Source: Suillus spraguei (Eukaryota > Basidiomycota > Agaricomycetes > Boletales > Suillaceae). From it: a stretch of 64,000 nucleotides of DNA. Within the stretch, counting starts at the first letter, position 1. Every line of letters begins with the position of its first letter. The position numbers were made by a program, and so were the translations under genes. Under the pieces are notes generated by a model. The model was given only the letters and a program-made list of their open reading frames with translations, was not told the DNA's origin and searched no databases. Below, piece by piece: positions 10,214-21,885 of this stretch. The stretch covers positions 62,001 to 126,000 of the forward strand of contig JABCPU010000175.1 of assembly GCA_016800925.1 (NCBI GenBank), written 5' to 3'.

Positions 10214-10686
10214 TGTTACAATCATACGTGCCCCTATTCATTTTCTACCTCCTTTACTTTGTATATTATGTAACGTGACTCTGACTCATATGCTCAACGC
10301 ATCTGTACTATAGTTGCCTTCCTTCTTTGGATACGCACTTACATTCTCACATCTCTCTTGGTCCATGTGCACATATTGGCCTATTTAAGCACATTGTAGT
10401 ACGCTTGTATACTTTACTTTAATCTTACTGGGTTTTACCTGGAATATCCTTCGCTTAGGTCTCCAACCTAAGTCGTCTTGAATTGTCTCTAAGTCTAAGC
10501 ACTCCTTAGCCTTAGTCTCTATTCTTGTAGAACCTCTTAGACTTGTCTTTGAGGCTGAACCTTTGATAGTACTCGGAACACGTTCCTTGTACTTTCACCT
10601 TGTCCTCTTCTGGACATTGTAGAACTTCCCAGCAGACCATCTGTGTCTTTTCACTGTCGCTGGTGACGCCACCCCAGTTCGTAACA
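10214..10686 (+). repeat. gypsy-1 3' LTR
   Basis: This 473-bp LTR is directly preceded by a G-rich polypurine tract (AAAACGGGGGTAA), the expected plus-strand primer. It is followed by the AAAAG target duplication. Confidence 0.93.
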
Positions 10687-11689
10687 AAAAGATAGAGGAA
10701 AATGACAAACCTGAAGGACTTCACGCTGAAACAAAGAAACTAGCACTGGCCAAAGTCAAAGCGCAGCGTTAATCCTACTGAAGGTGCGAGTGAGATATTT
10801 GACCCAAGAGGACTGCAAATAGAAGCAATTCCTTCTTAGTTAGTGCGAAGGAAACAATGAAGTACTAATATGGCAATGAGAATTCCGGCTTCTGAGGTTA
10901 GCGGTGGTAGCGGTATATCGGCAGTACTAGCGTGGTGTCAGCGGTACAGGTGTGGTAAGGATAGCTGCAACGGTTAACTAGCGAGAGCAGGAACAAAGTT
11001 ACTTGAGCGAGACAAAAATGTTATTACCACCGGCGGTGCAGTAGTGGTAGTGGCAACTCCGTATGAGTGAGAATGCAGATGAGAGAGGAAATGACCCAGT
11101 GAGATCACTGGCCGTGGTCTGGTTACGAGTAGCAAAGTCAAAAGTTGCGTGGTACTTCGAGCAGTAAAGTCACTGGCGGTTAAATCAATGAGTGAAGTTT
11201 GAACGGAGAAAGGTTCAAAGGCAAATAGATTGCAACTAGTGAGCGTTTCAGATACTAAGTCCTAGTGAAGGGATGTAATGGGAAGTAAAAGTAACGGTAT
11301 GTATGTTCAGTCCTTTTTAACATATGTGAGTGCGTACGAGATAGCTATGCAAGTCCGGTAGTGAGAAAGAAAATAAACAGGGTACTTAATAAAGAGGCGC
11401 GCAGCGTGCAGTGGCCCCTTGAGATGTAAGGTAAATCCTGCCGTAGGTTTAGTAACGGCGGAAGCAAGGTAACTATGCACCAATGGATCCTAGACGGAAT
11501 AGGACAGGACATGAGGGCATCGGCGCAAGGATCCGGTAAGGGTTCATGGGAGAAAAATGGTTCTGCCTTAGTGGAGCGAAAAGGCTATTTCGTCGCTATA
11601 AGGAAATTCATCGGTTGCCGCGGCAGACATTAACAAGATGCTTGTCAAAAACGGGGTTTTGACAGTCAGCATGACTTTTCTTGCTACAA

Positions 11690-13629
11690 AGCATCAAGTC
11701 CAACTCTGTCCATTCTTGCACTGAAAGCCTGAAATCAGCATATGATTTCCCCTTCAACTTTGGGACCTCGTCACTGTCATCAGCGAGCTGGATAAACCGG
11801 TTCACTCCCTGATGAATCAAGTCTGAATCAGTGACATATTCATGTAGTTAGTAGCAGACAACTTACTTTGCGCAACTGAAAGACACACTCCAACATATTG
11901 AACAGAGATGCCCAATGTGTGCGGACCCATCTCAATAGCTCCAACGGAGGCTCATTCACTTCTGTGCAACACTTTTGAAGAAAGATGTGAGCTTGAGGAG
12001 ATTTCTGTACCTAAACACAGTCAGTATATAATAGTAGACAGATTAATTAAGAGCTTACCTGTGCAACGAATGCAAGTGCCTTGCCGATGGTGTCACTGAC
12101 TTCAAACTCAACACTTTCCTTGTCTTCATCTTCTTCCACCTCTGCTTGAGCTGCCTTCTTATGCAATACACTCGCTGGTGTAGGAGCCACCTCCTCAACG
12201 AAGTGTTTTGCTGCTAAATGGAGTGCGTGCTCCATGCAACTGAAATACTTGTCAGTAATCTCAATAGAAGTATCTAATAGACAGACTTACTGCACACGAT
12301 GCTCAATTGGATTCCACTTCTCACCAGATGTGTCGATAGAGTCAGTGATAGTCTTGATGGCAGTATTGTTGTTAGTGGCATTGTCAGCTGTAAACCACCT
12401 GAGCTTTGTGCGGATCCCATATTTGTCGATATTCTCAATTAGAATCTGGCCGATGTTTGCGCCGTGTGATTGCCGTGAATGGGCATGAATGCAAGCTGCT
12501 CGGTCTTGAGTTCCCATTCTTGAGGCTTGTCAGCCGGGGAATCTATATAATGCGCAGAAAGGGACAGGAAAGGGTGACCAGGCAAAGATGTCCACAAGTC
12601 GAATGTCATTGAGATTCTGCTATCGACAAGCTTGAGCTTCTCTTTCACATGATCAACTGCCAGAGTTGTGCGTTTGAGTATCTCGTCCTGAGTTTTTGTG
12701 TTGTGGGGATATCTTAGTCTGAAAGTGATGGCCAGAGATACTGAAGAAGGCAGCAGAACGGACCCTTGTCTACAAGTTGAAAGGCCTGCATGTATAAGTG
12801 TCTTAAAATGATATTAAGAATGAAAGGAGAAGAAAACAACAAGAAAAATAACATACACCATATCAGTCGTCTTGCAGTTTTGAGGTATTGCACGATCATG
12901 CATCGCAAAACCACATTGTTTGCAGCAGTCCTGATAAACTGGGAAGTGGCACTTGGGATTCCGCACAATGTGTGTGCATCGAGTTGAGATACCGCCTTTA
13001 AAGAAGCACTGGTGTAGAACGACATTGTTGGCCTTGCACACCTCACACCACCACCCATTTTCAAGCTCCTGGGTGTGGGGATTAAGACCGCCTTTCTTGA
13101 AAGTGAAGACTGTCATTAAGTCAGCGCTGCGTTCATCCTTCTTGAGAGATTTGCAGTCTTCGTGATCCTGGTCACCAAGCTTCTTCATCCATTGGTAAGC
13201 CTCTTCTTTCTCAGCATTCTCAGCATCCGTAACATCTTCGAGTGCAGGTGCATCTTCATTGTTGTTGTAGTCGTCCTCTTGGCTAACAAACGCTCATTTG
13301 GGTGCAGGGACACCTTGGGGAGGTTCTGGAGCCGACCATTTGGCTGAGGTACTGCTGGCAACCAGAGTCTCGCATATCTTCTCTGTGGGTCTGATGGTGC
13401 AACCAGAACGACGGACAAATGAGTTGAGAGTGCTGTTGTTGGTGGGAGCAGGGGGAGGAACCATTGGGGTGTCAGCTTCAGCATCATTGTACCACTGAAT
13501 TTCACTGGCGTCTTTCAACGAACCATCAGCACGACATGCAGAGGACTTGGACATAGCAGCAGGAGGCATAAATGTCCCTAGGTAAAGTAGATGTTGTGCA
13601 GATTCTACGAACATCACATGATGTGACAA
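11690..13629 (-). pseudogene. hAT transposase, N-terminal half (relic)
   Basis: Read on the minus strand from 13629: a low-complexity N-terminus (SSACRADGSLKDASEIQW), then an acidic linker. A BED-like Cys/His cluster (WWCEVCKANN...CTHIVRNPKCHF) lies at about 12900-13060. An intron follows (GTGTATG...CAG, about 12789-12870). Then the catalytic region: AFQLVDKGPF, KLVDSRISMTFDLWTS, FTADNATNN, MEHALHLAAKHFVEEV, GVNRFIQLADDSDEVPKLKG and EWTELDLM. DxWTS and the TDNA-type motif fit the first catalytic residues of hAT. Frame breaks make it non-coding as a whole. The reading resumes at 3096 after the nested insertions. Confidence 0.88.
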
Positions 13630-14886
13630 GAGTGTGATGCAGTCAAAGCTAACTATGCCAAACGGATGCTGACCAGCTGAGGCAGAGACATCAACCTTTA
13701 AGTATATGCAGTATACTTACAAACATGCATGTACAGTAGTAGAGAACTAGTGTAAATGAAAATGTATATATCATTATAATATTAAGACTTAGAGAACCTT
13801 GTTGGACAAATCATCATGGTATTTTTTGATTGCTCATGCTGCCTCCATTGAGTCCCTTCTGATATGCATCATGAACCAAATAGATCTATTTGTGAAGCTG
13901 CGCAAGATGCGCAAGATTAGTCAAGAGAATTTAATTGACTCGTACATGGGCCTAGTACATGCTGGTGAGCTTTTGTATAGCTCTAGAAGTTTACCTGTTA
14001 CTCACATTTTCATCCTTGTTTTTGAGGTATTAGGACTTGTTCTTTATCTTTTTGATGCCCACCATGCATTAATAAGGCCTGGTGCACAACACTTTTGCCA
14101 CAATGACCATGAACCTGTGTGAGGATCTTGGCCTCACGGCACTGCCTTGCTCTGGAGTCAACAAGCTTTGACCTCCGCTAGGAGGCAAATTCTACAGAAC
14201 CGAAGTTAACTGACGCAAGGCTTCACTTTTCATATTCTGCAAATATCATAATGTGCATTAGGCTATCATCTACACTTTGACATTACAGATTTTTTTCTCA
14301 TTTCCTCATTGAATTGTTAACCTATTTTTGTATTTTATCACGCAAATGTCACGATTTGTCATGTGATGTTTGTAGAATCTGCATGACGTCTACCTTACCA
14401 AGTGAATATATTTAAAACAAGTTTTAAAACTGTTGCGCACTGTGAATCATCAAAATGAGAACCCATGGCAGATGGCGAGTATGGTGAATCACAACATTAG
14501 GTATGTTCTGAAATAAATTGCATTATAAGTTAATTGGGACAGACAGTAGAATTGTTGGGAACTCACTGGCACCTGAATGAGTTGCTGCATTACCGAAGTC
14601 GCCGAGAGATCGCCTTGCCTACTAGAATGCAGGAGAAGTAGGTGAAGATGGTGAACAGAAGGGCAAGGATGATACTTAGATAGAAAGCCTCACCAAAAAC
14701 ATGAGGCTTCGGCTTCGAAAAGTCAGCAGGTTTGAACCAGTCTGGATTTATGGACAACACACTGAACCCCGAACCTACCAAGGGGTTTGGTCCAACAGAA
14801 AGTCTGGACCTGTGACCAAACCATGGGTCTGGTCCACAAAGGTTCGGGTTTGAACCTAGGTTCTGGACCGAACTGCGGCAGCACTA
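13630..14886 (-). other. hAT 5' region and right terminus
   Basis: This is the non-coding part of the hAT upstream of the transposase start. The last about 150 bp (14740-14886) hold GGTTC/GAACC clusters and the right inverted repeat ending CGGCAGCACTA. A 107-aa plus-strand ORF (13799-14122) has no recognisable similarity and is probably spurious. Confidence 0.6.
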
Positions 14887-14894
14887 ATGGGTCT

Positions 14895-15170
14895 GATGAG
14901 GACGATACTCGAATCAAAGTGTGAGGAGGGCTTCCATGGATGTCTGCCTTCTGCACACAAACACCTACTTCTTCTCTGCATGTGTGCCTGTCCTTGATCA
15001 TCCATAGCATCTACCAGGTGTCTGCTCATCTTTTGACCTCTCGTCAATAAATCCCAACTCTGATGGATCATACTGAGCCATGCATGTGATGAAATTTTAT
15101 AGGATGGTGGTCCTTTATACTCCAAATGAGGACCTGGTCAACTACATGATTGAGTAACCATCCACATTCA
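14895..15170 (+). pseudogene. Possible 5' fragment of the split DUF6698 gene
   Basis: This host-DNA sliver lies between the hAT right target duplication and the TATTG duplication of the LTR at 15176. It must be contiguous with 23432 onward in the pre-insertion chromosome. It starts with an acidic reading (DEDDTRIK) but has stops and no diagnostic motif, so assignment to the gene rests on position only. Confidence 0.35.
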
Positions 15171-15749
15171 TATTGTGTTATGAACTGGGGTGGCATCACC
15201 AGCGACAGTGAAAAGACACAGACGGTCTGCTGGGAAGTTCTACAATGTCCAGAAGAGGACAAGGTGAAAGTACAAGGAACACGTTCCAAGTACTATCAAG
15301 GGTTCAGCCTCAAAGACAAGTCTAAGAGGTTCTACGAGAATAGAGACTAAGGCTAAGGAGTGCTTAGACTTAGAGACGATTCAAGACGACTAAAGATTGG
15401 AGATCTTTAGCGAAGAGGAATCCAGGTAAAACCCAGTAAGATAAAAGTAAGGAATCTACTACAAGTACATTGTGCTTATATAGGTACATATGTGCGCACA
15501 GACCAGGTAACCGTGGGAATATATGTGTGTATCCTAATGAGGAAGGCATGTATCGTATAAGCGTGTTGAAATGCATGAGTAAGAGATGAAAGCACGTGTT
15601 TAGCGTACACGTATGCTAAACCGGCTGAGTCCAAGAATGGAGTCATGGGAAGTCATGACATCACATGATATGATGTATCGACATACTGGTTGAGTCATGT
15701 GATGTCTGATGGAAGTGGAAGTGTCCGAGCAATACACTCCATATCACGT

Positions 15750-16224
15750 TGTTACGAACTGGGGTGGCGTCACCAGCGACAGTGAAAAGACACAGACGGT
15801 CTGCTGGGAAGTTCTTACAATGCCCAAAAGAGGACAAGGTGAAAGTACAAGGAACGTGTTCCGAGTACGATCAAGGGTTCAGCCTCAAAGACAAGTCTAA
15901 GAGGTATCCGCGAGAATAGAGACTAAGGCTAAGGAGTGCTTAGACTTAGAGACGATTCAAGACGACTTAGGTTGGAGACCTAAGCGAAGGAGATTCCAGG
16001 TAAAACCCAGTAAGATTAAAGTGAAGTATACAAGCGTAATACGTCGTGCTTAAATAGACCAATATGTGTGCACGGACCAAGAGAGGCATGAGAATGTAAG
16101 TACATATCCCAAGAAGGAAGGTGACTATAGTACAGATGCGTTGAGCATATGAGTCAGAGTCATGTTACGTAATATACAAGGTAAATGAAGTAGAAAATGA
16201 ATAGGGGCACGTACGATTGTAACA
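15750..16224 (-). repeat. gypsy-2 3' LTR
   Basis: A 475-bp LTR in minus orientation. On the coding strand it is preceded by the polypurine tract TAAAAAGGGGGTAA. Confidence 0.95.
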
Positions 16225-16241
16225 TTACCCCCTTTTTACAC

Positions 16242-16260
16242 GTAAAGTCACCGACTTTAC
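16242..16260 (-). promoter_or_regulatory. Hairpin over ORF3 stop (gypsy-2)
   Basis: The same 8-bp stem and GGT loop as in gypsy-1. The ORF3 TAA stop lies in the stem. Confidence 0.7.
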
Positions 16261-17726
16261 TCACTTTGATTCTCATAGTAGACGGGATCGTCGCTCCATT
16301 CGTAGTCCTCATCAGCAAAGGATCCACTCATCATGTACTTAGCTTCCTCCAAACCAGCACGTCGTTTAGAGTCTCTTCTTTTCTCTGCTCGAATACGTTC
16401 ATCGTCAAGTTGCTTTTCCCAAGCACGAAGTGCGTCGTAAAATCCCTCATCTTTCCAAGTTAACTCGAAAGGAGGAGGCCCAACTCGGTTGGGGCAGTAG
16501 AGGGATAAATGAGTGGGCGACCAATACCTGCAAACCTTGCACTGGTATTCCGCACAGTTCTTTTGACGATGTCCTAGTAATCCACAGACGCGGCATTTCA
16601 TGTTCTCGTCAGGGTTAGAAGAGACTTTGCATAACGGAGACGGGATAAAGATAGGCGTGGGGCTAGTGGATCTGGCGCGCTTCTTTCCCTTCTTCTTCGT
16701 CATACGTTTTAAGGCAAGAGTGTTCTGCCGCTTAAGTTGTGCCTGTTGAGCGGAGGACAATGTGTATGCTGATTCGGGAAGGTCCGGGGTGACTGCACGC
16801 TCAGCAGCTACAAGAAGTTCGGTAGGAGAAGAAGGGGAAGTGATACCGAAGTCTTTTACTAAGACTGGTGAAATGGGGTCCATAGGACCGAATGACGATG
16901 GGATGGACATGGGGGGATGGATATGAAGGTCGCGAAGTCGAGGGCCGAGTGTTACCAACTCGGTAGCGGGGATACCCAATAGTTTAGCTGCTTTAACCTG
17001 CTCTTCTGTGCAGGGTTCATACAGCCAATCAGGGCAGTCAAGAGTGACTACGGCGGGAAGTGAAGAAGTTGATTGTTCGATAGGGGATGGGGTTCTAGGA
17101 GACGCAAGATTATCTTGCGTTTGTTGTAAGTCAGCAATGGCTTCTTCTACTAAGTTTCTAGCCGCTCTGGTCTCAGCGACTGATTGCTGGATGGTATCGA
17201 CAACTGTGTCGGTGAGTTGCCCGATTTCTTGCACAGCAGTGTATAGGCCAGCAAAGGCATCAAGATTAGAATAGATACACGAAGAAGCGGGCGCTGGAAC
17301 AGGAAGCGGCGTATCTCTTTGCAGAGAGGGAGGTCGAGCAACACCTGCTCGACGTTCGGCAATGATATGAATAGCTTCCTCAACATCATTCTTAAAAGAA
17401 TCGGGAAGCAACAGCATAGCGTAAGCACGAATGCGTTTTTGAAGATGAATGAAACGGTGACGGAGTGCGAGTTCAGTAGTTTCTTTGGCGGTGGCTTCGA
17501 TAAGGGCTGCAGTGCGGATGATATTGACGATGAGGAGGGCAGGGAAGGCGCCTCTTTCAGTAAGGATTCTTTCGATTTCGAGGGCATGTCCCTCGCAAAG
17601 AATGGCGGCTTCGATGTAGGAGGAATTATCAATTTCAGTGGTGAGGGTTCCGTATCGTTCAGTTTCAGAGTCGGAGTCATTGGTGGCAGCGACGACGGGT
17701 GTGATGTAAGCAGTGGGGAAAGACAT
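16257..17726 (-). CDS. gypsy-2 ORF3: intact zinc-knuckle protein after pol
   Basis: This 489-aa ORF starts ATG at 17726 (MSFPTAYITPVV), about 55 bp after the pol stop. It is predicted soluble: no signal peptide or membrane helix. Residues about 25-220 are Ala/Glu-rich and helical (HALEIERILTERGAFPALLIVN, SFKNDVEEAIHIIAE). A Pro/Ser-rich linker follows. Near residue 385 is CRVCGLLGHRQKNC (CX2CX4HX4C), and right after it CKVC...HLSLYC (CX2CX6HX4C). The tail is charged (LRAWEKQLDDERIRAEKRR) and acidic at the end. It looks like a second nucleic-acid-binding, Gag-like protein in the env position. It is present in all four copies and fully open here. Function not known to me. Confidence 0.85.
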   Translation of the reverse strand: MSFPTAYITPVVAATNDSDSETERYGTLTTEIDNSSYIEAAILCEGHALEIERILTERGAFPALLIVNIIRTAALIEATAKETTELALRHRFIHLQKRIRAYAMLLLPDSFKNDVEEAIHIIAERRAGVARPPSLQRDTPLPVPAPASSCIYSNLDAFAGLYTAVQEIGQLTDTVVDTIQQSVAETRAARNLVEEAIADLQQTQDNLASPRTPSPIEQSTSSLPAVVTLDCPDWLYEPCTEEQVKAAKLLGIPATELVTLGPRLRDLHIHPPMSIPSSFGPMDPISPVLVKDFGITSPSSPTELLVAAERAVTPDLPESAYTLSSAQQAQLKRQNTLALKRMTKKKGKKRARSTSPTPIFIPSPLCKVSSNPDENMKCRVCGLLGHRQKNCAEYQCKVCRYWSPTHLSLYCPNRVGPPPFELTWKDEGFYDALRAWEKQLDDERIRAEKRRDSKRRAGLEEAKYMMSGSFADEDYEWSDDPVYYENQSE

Positions 17727-17781
17727 TTCGAAGAGGTAGTTAATCAGGTGCTTGACGCGAGTTGATTTGACTGAAGGATAA

Positions 17782-20700
17782 TCAGAGGGCGTGTTGCTTC
17801 TTATAAGCTTTCAATATTCGAGCGGAGTTCTTCAAGTTCTTTTCTGGGAGCCATTCGTTATCTCCCGATGAATATCCTTTCCAAGAGACAAGGTAGCGTC
17901 GGCGATTGCCGGTTCCTTTGTGAGAAAGAATTGCTTCTATTTCGTATTCTTCTTCTTCTTCAATGATATCAGGTGGTGGTTCGGGGAAATTCGGTCCGTG
18001 TACGTCTGTTTCGCTATAGGATGATAAGACAGAAGCATGGAACGTGGGGTGGATCTTCCATTGTGGAGGGAGTTTGAGTGTGAACGTGATGGGTGATAAG
18101 ACATCGATAATCGGGAAAGGTCCGTATCGTTTTGGTGCCAATTTCCTCGATGGGAGTTTAAGTCTAAGATTAGCGGCGGATAGCCAAACCTTATCTCCGA
18201 TCTTCCATGGGGTGTACTTATCTCCTCGGGATCGTTCGGCCATTGTCTGCATAGCAATGTTGTGACAGGCGATTGCTTCTTCTCTTATCTTCTGCAGAGA
18301 TCGTACTCGATCTTCTGCTGCGGGGACGGATGAATCAGGGATCAGATGAGGGATAGCGCATGGTTCATATCCCATCATCAAATAGAAGGGTGATGCATTC
18401 CTTGCATCGTGTTTTCGGTGGTTGTGGACGAATTCGGCGATTGGTAGGTGTTCTACCCAATCTTCGGGGTTGTTACGACAATAGATGCGTAGATATGTCT
18501 CAAGTTCTTGATTGAGCCTTTCCGTTTGACCATCAGTCTGCGGGTGGTAAGCCGTGGATGGAGCGATGACGTAGTCGAGAAGTCGGGCAAGTTCCTTTGA
18601 GAAGCGAGATAGGAATTGCGGTCCTCGATCCGAGATAACTTTGTCATGGAGTCCAAATCGTCGGTAAACATGTTTTAAAAATAGCTTGGCCACACCTTCT
18701 GACGTGATAGTTTTCAAACAAGGGATAATAATCACCCCCTTCGTAAGGCCATGGTCTACCACGACCATGATACTGTCAAAGCCTCCAGAAACGGGGAGGT
18801 CAGTGATAAGATCAACAGAGACCTGAGAAAACGGGCGAACAGCCGATGAGGGGATAGGCGCGAGCGGGGGCGAACGGGATGAGTATCCGCTTTCATTTGC
18901 TGACAGAGGGCGCAACCCTCAACGTATTTCCGAATATAAGAGCCCATTGCAGGCCACCAGGCTTCTCGTTTTATGAGTTCTTCAGTTTTGAATCTACCGG
19001 GGTGACCCGCGGTAGGATGATCATGATATCGTTTCAGGATATCGGAGCGATGCGCCGGTGGAATATAGGCGCGGTTCTTAAAATAGAGGACGTTCTCCTC
19101 AATCTTCCAGTCAGAAAGTGCCGATTTCATAGGGGGAAGGCACACGCCATCAAGGGCATCGGACGCCGTCTTGAAGACAGGGTCGTCGAGGGGGTCAGAG
19201 GATGACAGCACATCCTTCAAGTCAGTGTCAATAAGACGAACGAATAGAGCGTCAGGGAGGAGGGTCTGGTCCTCGTTATCGTCTTTGCCAGAGTCATAAT
19301 CAGGCCAGCGGGATAGTGCATCAGGTACTGCTAATTTAGTACCTGCAACGTGATGCAATTCGATGTCGTAGATAGACAAAATCAATTGCCAACGTGCTTG
19401 GCGACGGGTGAGCTTCTGTGCACTTCTAAAATACAGAAGGTTCTTATGGTCGGTGAATACCAGGACGGGGTGTGGGTTTCCTTCGAGATAATGACGCCAT
19501 TCGTTTAATGCCCGGATCACGGCAAGGAGTTCCCGATCAAAGATTTGGTAATTGCGTTCTGCGGGGTTCAAAGACTGTGAGAGGTATGCACAGGGGTGAT
19601 AAACACCATTCTCATCAGTCTGCAGGAGAACTCCGCCCGTTGCAACAAGCGAAGCGTCGGTAGCAATGGCAAATTGTCGGGAGGGATCAGGGTTACGGAG
19701 TACCGGTTGGGAAGTAAAGCGTCGTTTCAATTCTTCGAAGGTGTCCATACATTCAGTTGACCATTCAAAGGCCTTATCTTTCTTTGTCAAATCGATAAGG
19801 GGTCTGGCGATGTCAGAATAGTGTGAAATGAACGTGCGGTAGAAGTTGCAAAAACCGAGGAATGACCGAACATCTTTTACGGATTTCGGGATTGGCCATT
19901 CGGAGATTCCCTTGGTCTTGGCGGTGTCCATAGCAACTTGTCCGGGGCGAATTATCATTCTGAGGTATTCCACTTCTTCCACATCGAAGGTGCATTTCTC
20001 CGGTTTCAGGAATAGATGTTCTTTTCGTATTTTCATCAAAACTCGTCTAGTCCGTTCACGGTGTTCTTCCATTGTCGTAGAGAAAATTAGGATATCGTCC
20101 ATATAGATGACCATCCATCCTTCGTTGATTTCTTGTTGAAAGGTGCGATTCATATATGCTTGAAAAGTTGCTGGGGAATTGCAGAGGCCAAAGAACATGA
20201 CGTTCGGTTCAAAGAGGCCGAATTCCGTAGTAAAAGCAGCTTTCCACCGATCATCAGGATGGATGCGAATGTTATTGTAACCGGACCGAATATCCATTTT
20301 CGTAAAGAACTGTGCGTTATGAAGACGTGCGACAAGGGAAATAGGGAGTGGGAGCGGATATGCGTTCTTAACTGTCCAATCATTGATGTAGCGATAATCT
20401 TGACAGGGACGCAGTTCACCGCTCTTCTTTCCCACAAAGAAGAAGCCACTTGCTTGAGGTGACTTCGATTCTGAGATAAAGCCTTTCGCAACGTTTTCAT
20501 CGATAAACGTTTTGACAGCAGCGCGTTCTTTTTCCGATAGCGGGTAAACCTTAGACGTACGAGGGATAAAACCGGGTTTGGTGTCGATCCGATGATCGAT
20601 ACCAGGGCGTTCGGGGGGAAGTTTGTTCAGTCCATCTTTAGCGAAGACATCCGTGAAGTCGTGTAGATAATTTGGAACCAATTCTTCGAAGGATTTCTTT

Positions 20701-21866
20701 TTCTTTTCCTTCTCATCCGTGGCGAATTCCTGAGCTTTGTTACTATATTTCGAAGGAGGAAGTGGAGTTGTGGAGTAGAGGGAGGATTGTTCGAGTTGGG
20801 AAGTTCCATCACGTGTCAAGGGTGTATCCATGGAGACTTCTTCAATAATCCTCATGCTGACTCCATCGGTATCGTATTCCACAAGAAATTCTCCATCTCC
20901 AAGCTCGTAGGATGAAATTTCGCGTACTTCTGGCGCATGCCAGACGTCGTGCATGGTGTCAAATTGGTCATCATCCTCGGTTGGGATTAACGAGGGCACG
21001 GGTTCTTCTTTATCGGGGATTTCTTCAATTGAAGCTGAAAGAGTTTTCGGGGGAACGAAGAACTTGGATAGTTTCGGTACATTGGTGCTTCGTCCTGGTA
21101 GTTCTTCTTCCGGTTTCCTTTTTCCTTGCTTCTGTTCTTCTATTGGCCGTTGCTCAATAGGTTCTTGTCCGGCCTGATGCTCGGGTTCAGATTCATTCTT
21201 TCGTTTCTCTGCACGAGGGATTGGTGACACTGCTCGTGGTAGTTGTACACGTGGAGTTCGTACTTCTGGTTCCGGGTCTTCAGGAACATCAGCAGAAGAA
21301 GCGATGAATGGTTTCGGAAGACGGGAGTATTGCCATCTGGTATGATGATTGAAGAGTTTAGGCAACCCGTTCTTCTTCCGATCTTTGTCCAGATCGATTT
21401 CGATTTCGTCTGATTTCTCTGTCCGTGTAAGGACAAGCGTTTCAGCAGCCCAATCTATAATTGGGTTCATTGCTCGTAACCAAGGAATCCCAAGGAGGAT
21501 CTGATCTCTCCTTCCTAGTTTGGTGATATTGAATTTTCCATACATGGTTCGATCGTCAATCTTGACCACGAGGAGGCAGTAATGTGTGATTGGTCCTCCT
21601 TTTATGAGAGTTCCATCTGCCGTTGTAACTCGAAATGGTTTCTCAAGTTTTCATCGTGTGATTTGATGGAGTTTCACAAACTCCTCTGAGATGAATGTTC
21701 CTGCTGCTCCTGAATCGATAACAGCGGTAGTGTCGACGGATTTCAAGCGAGTACGCGAGTGGAGGGTGATTGGGATACGAAGTTCTTTTCTTTCACCTAC
21801 AGCGCGTACAAGTCTTAGTATTACATTGGGAGAAACATACGTCGAATCTTTGTTTCTCCACATCAA
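17782..21866 (-). pseudogene. pol: gypsy-2 Pol, nearly intact
   Basis: It is read in three blocks. 21651-21866: protease, DSGAAGTF, ending at TGA 21651. 18756-21569: 937 aa with RT (YMDD near residue 488), RNase H (TDASLVATG near 636) and the integrase HX4H-CX2C finger (residues about 846-890). 17782-18915: 377 aa with the rest of integrase (VDLITD, VISDRGPQF, NQELE), the GPY/F module (KRYGPFPI) and a C-terminal chromodomain (YEIEAIL, VSWKGY, EWLPEKNL). Two lesions separate the blocks: an in-frame TGA and a shift in a G run near 18870. Pol is entered from gag by the T-run overlap at about 21885. Confidence 0.9.
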
Positions 21867-21885
21867 AAATCCTGCACAACCTGTC

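Larger units (their letters stand above)
3112..10686 (+). mobile_element. gypsy-1: Ty3/Gypsy chromovirus, full length but decayed
   Basis: Two 473-bp LTRs (TG...CA) flank gag, pol with a C-terminal chromodomain, and a third ORF. The 5-bp target duplication AAAAG lies at 3107-3111 and 10687-10691. By eye the LTRs differ at about seven sites, most of them C/T or G/A changes at CpG, so this is the oldest of the three complete copies. Pol and ORF3 carry stops and frameshifts; gag is open. Compared with gypsy-2 and gypsy-3 about 60 bp of leader upstream of gag is missing. Confidence 0.95.
3097..11689. mobile_element. Unidentified ~1 kb insert in hAT, hosting gypsy-1
   Basis: The hAT reading frame stops after ELDLM (11695) and resumes at about 3095. 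Both junctions carry AGCAT (3092-3096 and 11690-11694), a possible 5-bp duplication. Removing gypsy-1 (3112-10686) leaves about 1.0 kb (3097-3111 plus 10692-11689). This remainder has no long ORF and is purine/G-rich on the plus strand. At 11643-11664 it has an inverted repeat (TGTCAAAA, 6-nt loop, TTTTGACA) resembling some LTR termini. It may be an LTR or a truncated retroelement; family unknown. Confidence 0.45.
1645..14886 (-). mobile_element. hAT DNA transposon with nested insertions
   Basis: The ends are imperfect inverted repeats beginning TAGTGCTGCCG (1645 rightward; 14886 leftward on the other strand). The element is flanked by an exact 8-bp target-site duplication ATGGGTCT at 1637-1644 and 14887-14894; both length and YAGNG-type terminus fit hAT. 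Inside is a decayed hAT transposase on the minus strand, in two halves (11690-13629 and 2143-3096). The halves are separated by a ~1 kb insert that itself hosts gypsy-1. Without these insertions the element would be about 4.7 kb, normal for hAT. Transposase stops and frameshifts make it immobile. Confidence 0.9.

Noticed and set aside
13799..14122. 107-aa plus-strand ORF as a membrane protein gene
   Set aside because: It lies in the non-coding 5' part of the hAT element and has no recognisable similarity.
16257..17726. ORF3 as a retroviral-type envelope gene
   Set aside because: No signal peptide, no membrane helix, no furin-like site; it carries zinc knuckles.
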